Assembly: GCA_018714165.1 (NCBI GenBank)
Contig: DVNU01000035.1
Coordinates: 1 to 35,219, forward strand
Origin: Candidatus Coproplasma excrementipullorum
GTDB taxonomy: Bacteria; Bacillota; Clostridia; Christensenellales; Borkfalkiaceae
Direction: 5' to 3'
DNA length: 35,219 bases
Of the stretch, positions 31,801 to 35,219 are shown one piece after another. Made by a program: the position numbers and the translations under genes. Every line of letters begins with the position of its first letter. Position 1 is the stretch's first letter. The notes beneath the pieces were generated by a model, which saw only the letters and a program-made list of their open reading frames with translations, was not told the DNA's origin and ran no database searches.

Positions 31801-34800
31801 TCTTCCCTGTCAACCTTTTCAAACTTTTGTGCATGGCAGACTACACATTCATACTGTGTATAACCGTCCTCGTTTACGCCAAGTTCGTTCCACGAGCACT
31901 TGTCTTCAACGAATACCTCTACAACCTCGCCGCATATCTCGCATACTTCAGCAAAGCCCCAGCCGTCGCAGAGACCATATTCTGAAAGGTTATATTCCAC
32001 GTGCTCGGTATTGTGTCCCTTGCCTTCGGAATCATAATCGTCTCCGCAGACGGGGCAATAGGCATGAATTGTATAGCCGTCCTCGCACGTTTCACCCGTG
32101 AGTTCATACTCATATTCATACTGATGGTTGGAGTAGGACATATTCTGGCTGTACTCAAATACTTGCTCTCCTTCCGCATCATAGACCGTCATAAGCCCAT
32201 AGACCGTATATTCGCATACCGACTTAACATCAGTGGCCATATCGGTGACATACTGCGTCCCGCAGTCCGGACAGGTGACATAGGTGACTGTATGCTCAAG
32301 CCCGTTTTCATCGGTATAAGTCTCGGTCTTATCGGGCTTGCCCATATCAACGGCACATCCGTATTCACCGCCGATAACCGAGTCTATCTCCCCGCAGTTA
32401 TCGCAGACTCGTGCCGTAAAGTATGTGCCGCAATCAGACACATCTATATCTTTCTCATGTGTGTTCTGGTGATAGGTATATTCAGTGCGGCTGTGAACAT
32501 CTTCAAGAATGACCTTGTCACCCATTATAAAGGTATAGGTAACATCGGTTATCTGTGTACAGCCGTCTGTAGTCATAAGAACGGAACCTATGGCCGTCAT
32601 TCCGCAGTTGGGACAAACCGCCGTCTGGTGCATTGTGCCGTCCTCGTCCACCGTGGGCTCGCCTGCGGGAGCCATCTGGCACTGCGGAGCAAAGTTGGAC
32701 ATATCAAATTCCTTTACTTCGCCGCACTCGCAGGTGTAGTACACGCCGCTTCCTCCGCACATGCCGTAATCGGCAAAGTTTATCTCCACCCTGACAGTAA
32801 GTTCATGCAGACAGCCGCCTCCGCAGACGGAACAGGTGCCGTCCACCATAGTGTGGGGCTCTTTTTCAGATGCCGCACCGCAGACCGTACATACGTGCCA
32901 GTGCGAAGAACCGTCTGATTTATACTCTTCGGAATAGGTGTGAGGGAGCATCTCGATCCTGTCTATATAATAGGTATCGGAATACAATTCGCCGTTGTAT
33001 ATTACGCTTGCAATGTACTGTGCGCCGCCATAAGTTGTGCAGGTGGGCTGGGTTATGCGCGCGGTGACTTCAGCCTCCTCGCTGAAGGTATGCTCGGCGT
33101 TGTTTGCGCACGTGAATACCGCCGTGGCGGAAAGATGGTCTTCCGCCCACTGCCATTCAACCTTATAGTCGTGACCGGTTGCGGGCACTATATCGTCGGT
33201 ATATTCGGCGCCGCAGACTGAGCACTTGTGCAGGGTATAGCCGTTCTCCTCGCAGGTGGGAGGTTCAACCGTGCTTTCATAGCTGTGCGTCAGCTGGGCT
33301 ATGATCTCGGTATTTACAGCGCCGCAATTTTTACAGGCGTACTCGTTGTAGCCGGCAGCCTCACAGGTCGCCTCCCTGCTGTCGGTAAGTTCCCAGTCGT
33401 GACCCGTGGCCTTTAAAGTCTCCCTGTAGCTGTATCCGCAGCTTTCGCAGGCGTGCATAATAAAACCGTTCTCAACGCATGTTGCCGCAGTGACATTGTC
33501 TTTGTAGCTGTGGCCCGTTGCAGGCTGAATGTTTTCCTTAACGGTATCATGGCAACGCACGCATACCTTGAGGGTGTAACCTTCCGCCGTGCATGTGGGC
33601 GCAACAACAGTTTCAGTATAGCTGTGGCCGTAGAGTTCGCACCTCTCTGCGGGTCTCAGTCTGGTTACAGTGTAGTATGAGAAGTGGTTTGTTTCAAATG
33701 TTACATAGCCGTTGCTGTATGTTGCAGGAATAGAGGCGAGCTCGTCTTCGCTGATGTACCATATTGCAATGCTGTCTACATCCTCGCCCTCGGAGAGCGT
33801 ATAGGGGATGGTTACAGTAACCTTTCCGTCGCCGAAGTTGGTGATTGCGCCGTCCGCACCCGTCATTGACAGATTGTAGACGGTACTGTCGCCCAGCTGG
33901 TTGAGCTGTTCTTCGGTAATTTTAAGGTTATCCAAGTCCTCCAGCTCGTCGGCTTTGAGAGCCTCGGCCGAGAGCTCAACTTCTCCGGCAGTTATTGAAT
34001 CTGCCGCAGTCTCGTCAAAGGCTATTGCGGCGTTGGAGAGCTGAATTTCGGTATCCTTTATGTCGTCCGCAGTTATGTTGCCAGCGCTTGCAGACGCCGA
34101 CGCGTCGATGACCGACTTCGTCGAACCGCAGCCGGCGTTGAGGCAGGTATATTTTATCTTTCCGCCCTCGCTGACACCTTCGTCCCAGCTGTGGTTGTCA
34201 TTCGTTGCAATAGGTTCAGTGTACGACTCGCCGCAGTTGCAGACATATTCTTTTACGCCCTTGGTCGTGCAGGTCGCTTCTTTGACAATGCTTGCAATGT
34301 ACTCGTGATGATAAACTGTATCTCCCTCCACCTTGTTATGGCAGTCATTACAGATATATACAAGCACGTATTTGCAGCCGGCGACCTGTCTTTCGGCAGG
34401 AGTGACACCTTCAATATCGTGGCCGTTTGCCGAACCTATCGTGTCTGTATACTCGTCATAGCACTTAGAGCACTGGTATGTCTCCGTGGCGGCGTGTTCG
34501 CAGTCGGCCGCGGTCTGACCAATCAACACATAGTTGTGTCCCGTGCCCGACTCTGTTAAACCGCACACCGAGCATTTGCGTCCGGTGGTGCAGGTGACTT
34601 CACCGTCCCACTCGTGTATTCCGGTTGCTTTAACCTGGCTATCCTGATAGCTGTCGCCGCAGTTTTTGCACTTATGCAGCGTATATCCGTTCGCTACGCA
34701 TGTTGGCTCTACTACAGTGTCGATATACGAATGCCCATTGGCGGATATTGTCTCCGTTCTGGTTGCCGAACAGTTCTCCCTTTGACAAGTGTAAACTGTC

Positions 34801-35219
34801 TTGCCGTCCGCAACGCAGGAGGGCTTTGTGGTTACACCCTCGTCCCAGTCATGACCGAGGGGCTCGCCATATTCAAACACCGTCTCGCCCTTAGCGCCGC
34901 AGGAACAGGAGTTGTAATATGTGGCCGCCGCCGTGCAGGTCGCCGCGGTCGCAAGGTACTCCTCCGTTGCAACCTTCCGGTCGTATGTATGGGCTATTGG
35001 CTCGCCGTACTCAAACGTCTCCGTGCCCTTCGCGCCGCATTCGCAGAAATAGTAATAGGTCGCAGGCTTCGTGCAGGTCGCCGCGGTTGCAAGATACTCC
35101 TCGGTTGCAACCTGCTTGTCGTATGTATGGGCTACGGGCTCGCCGTACTCAAACGTCTCCGTGCCCTTCGCGCCGCATTCGCAGGAATAATAGTAAGTTG
35201 CAGGCTTCGTGCAGGTAGC
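28878..35219 (-). CDS. Giant Cys-rich repeat surface protein (5' end outside the window)
   Basis: 2113 codons visible; the frame is open to the right edge, so the start and signal peptide are missing. Repeats of 30-46 residues of the type PTC-x-x-x-G-(Y/F)-x5-C-x-x-CG, then ATGH or a similar GH-(S/D)-(Y/W). I count about 27 CxxC pairs plus several CxCG. A non-repeat beta domain (from about 34.1 to 33.65 kb, GKVTVTIPYTLSEGEDVDSI to TNHFSYYTVTRL) interrupts them. Repeats then lengthen into ADYG-x-CGG and C-x-x-CG blocks with TCEDG. The C terminus is an acidic Pro/Glu tail (EEVPEEVVPAA) with no LPxTG or membrane segment. Paired cysteines suggest zinc knuckles or disulfides in an extracellular stalk. 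Function unknown. Confidence 0.85.
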   Translation of the reverse strand, partial: ATCTKPATYYYSCECGAKGTETFEYGEPVAHTYDKQVATEEYLATAATCTKPATYYYFCECGAKGTETFEYGEPIAHTYDRKVATEEYLATAATCTAAATYYNSCSCGAKGETVFEYGEPLGHDWDEGVTTKPSCVADGKTVYTCQRENCSATRTETISANGHSYIDTVVEPTCVANGYTLHKCKNCGDSYQDSQVKATGIHEWDGEVTCTTGRKCSVCGLTESGTGHNYVLIGQTAADCEHAATETYQCSKCYDEYTDTIGSANGHDIEGVTPAERQVAGCKYVLVYICNDCHNKVEGDTVYHHEYIASIVKEATCTTKGVKEYVCNCGESYTEPIATNDNHSWDEGVSEGGKIKYTCLNAGCGSTKSVIDASASASAGNITADDIKDTEIQLSNAAIAFDETAADSITAGEVELSAEALKADELEDLDNLKITEEQLNQLGDSTVYNLSMTGADGAITNFGDGKVTVTIPYTLSEGEDVDSIAIWYISEDELASIPATYSNGYVTFETNHFSYYTVTRLRPAERCELYGHSYTETVVAPTCTAEGYTLKVCVRCHDTVKENIQPATGHSYKDNVTAATCVENGFIMHACESCGYSYRETLKATGHDWELTDSREATCEAAGYNEYACKNCGAVNTEIIAQLTHSYESTVEPPTCEENGYTLHKCSVCGAEYTDDIVPATGHDYKVEWQWAEDHLSATAVFTCANNAEHTFSEEAEVTARITQPTCTTYGGAQYIASVIYNGELYSDTYYIDRIEMLPHTYSEEYKSDGSSHWHVCTVCGAASEKEPHTMVDGTCSVCGGGCLHELTVRVEINFADYGMCGGSGVYYTCECGEVKEFDMSNFAPQCQMAPAGEPTVDEDGTMHQTAVCPNCGMTAIGSVLMTTDGCTQITDVTYTFIMGDKVILEDVHSRTEYTYHQNTHEKDIDVSDCGTYFTARVCDNCGEIDSVIGGEYGCAVDMGKPDKTETYTDENGLEHTVTYVTCPDCGTQYVTDMATDVKSVCEYTVYGLMTVYDAEGEQVFEYSQNMSYSNHQYEYEYELTGETCEDGYTIHAYCPVCGDDYDSEGKGHNTEHVEYNLSEYGLCDGWGFAEVCEICGEVVEVFVEDKCSWNELGVNEDGYTQYECVVCHAQKFEKVDREDVDSCSYYNIISTIYIVNGETVLTVDRRDLREEHTDLEYSYVLMGQTCEDGVEVTVICRACGYEETYNINHHEVLPSERINFADYGACGGYIEIRQCPCGQYKEFPREYVCEFEKTNSTITGEDGIERERIEFVCPDCGLHIISDHYSLKEGCTVTSYIEYNITIGEKTILANCKGALEQYEKHAYEYNYTLLGETCEDGVEVTEYCTVCGYSHSYTAYEHLYELVETPLADYGMCGEAYLEEQVCAACGHVDYTNVMDFCDWEFTGYAEDGSSVEVCRTCGIIRHRLVERSDKGENCAFTETVYISYIRDSEVVFEYTTISHGVEHNMMTEYTLQGESCEDGVWIVSTCSDCGYVESYEIFGHERQLREDYDLGEYGACGGHMYVYSCACGQYFNVELNTVCPMVHTNNQYYDDNGNLVRVEVRTCEQCGLRYSRSYYTVRDAETCTETWYYTIVVSVKGAYVGSDLYTYTETYDSHNYEVVGKLADGAQSCEDGVTITYTCRDCGESHSERVNHHYTYEKQIIDLAQYGSVCGGYAVLMGCACGQEAYINLGNVMCEFDQENVDVWIEGALTGGQYIGDNYYSYSNYAWIYTCAVTDPEQCAFSIRYARYYLPEGDSCLAYCYETWQFGYDRQTGECAYEITFKTGSVLSCHNYSESVTTGTEDGYDVTTTMYECPDCGSYYIRKDYCDAEGALVKTVEESENTVIPGYVSHVEVVRVCYFDNYWYDELNYYVYDKGTENEYWTREEYSYDFDGGCIRTCIYTDSYGAHDERVDTYHMNAYEIIKNPTCTQPGEERHYCPVCGEEFENVIIEPKDHEWMLCENEDGTYYYECVTCGLQSQNGASGTIIMEDLTEESGENYVVGYYNRGDVEFTEYVSIIVNGEEIVLEGITITQLEDICAVSFSKSEVTAAAEALGYAEGEYVVRFTFVPYGDDGSFDYSITFDNLAEEGAEPEQPEGEIVEEVPEEVVPAA
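34881..35219 (-). repeat. 138-bp in-frame tandem repeat
   Basis: A 46-residue unit (ATCTKPATYYYxCECGAKGT, then ETFEYGEPxAHTYD and VATEEYLATA) is present in two nearly identical copies, with a diverged third (TCTAAATYYNSCSCGAKGE) that grades into the other repeat type. It continues past the window edge. Confidence 0.9.

Noticed and set aside
28932-33221. Long plus-strand ORFs (up to 370 codons) opposite the giant gene
   Set aside because: Produced by the regular Cys/Tyr repeat codons of the minus-strand gene; no start signals.
34881-35219. GTG at 34880 as the start of the giant gene
   Set aside because: The frame stays open with the same repeat family to the window edge; no ribosome binding site at 34880.

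Overview
The window looks like chromosome from an uncultured, anaerobic gut-type Bacillota (class Clostridia; order not decidable from this sequence). Evidence: strong AGGAGG-type ribosome binding sites, sigma-A promoters (TTGACA/TATAAT, often with TG-extended -10), AT-rich intergenic DNA beside GC-rich hairpins, and a fermenter-like gene set with no respiratory genes. There is no tRNA, rRNA, IS element, phage gene or CRISPR array.

1-5.5 kb: a minus-strand transcription unit without a convincing protein (about 620 nt, promoter to terminator, several GNRA-capped hairpins, a candidate large structured RNA); nitroreductase; a D-2-hydroxyacid dehydrogenase coupled to a small unknown gene; a 2-keto-3-deoxygluconate kinase-type sugar kinase; a MATE exporter. 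5.7-14.7 kb: an unknown lipoprotein flanked on both sides by 9-bp tandem repeats; a HIT protein plus a GltD-like flavin oxidoreductase; a P2-type cation (probably Ca2+) ATPase plus a TIGR04076 protein; a LysR regulator divergent from a split chromate transporter (two chrA halves), whose second half has a duplicated, synonymously recoded start.

14.75-15.7 kb is RNA-rich: two convergent strong promoters make a short antisense RNA and an mRNA for a 34-residue hydrophobic peptide, an arrangement like a type I toxin-antitoxin locus; then a dispersed hairpin repeat and a second candidate structured RNA.

15.7-25.4 kb is the most distinctive region, all on the minus strand: two SipW-type (Ser/His) signal peptidases, three exported proteins with SipW-type signal peptides (a TasA/camelysin-like subunit, a 541-residue protein and an 1153-residue beta-helix protein) and one membrane-anchored protein with a TasA-like outer domain. 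The genes overlap or abut, as expected for one surface-fibre secretion and assembly system. A hairpin array built from alternating palindromes and gtgaaat/atttcac spacers lies between the modules, and half of it is duplicated.

25.5-35.2 kb: a candidate small RNA, an XRE regulator that is probably translated leaderless, a Bcp peroxiredoxin, an XRE-membrane regulator with a small secreted protein (both near TTTAC/GTAAA palindromes), and a giant Cys-rich extracellular repeat protein that runs off the right edge.
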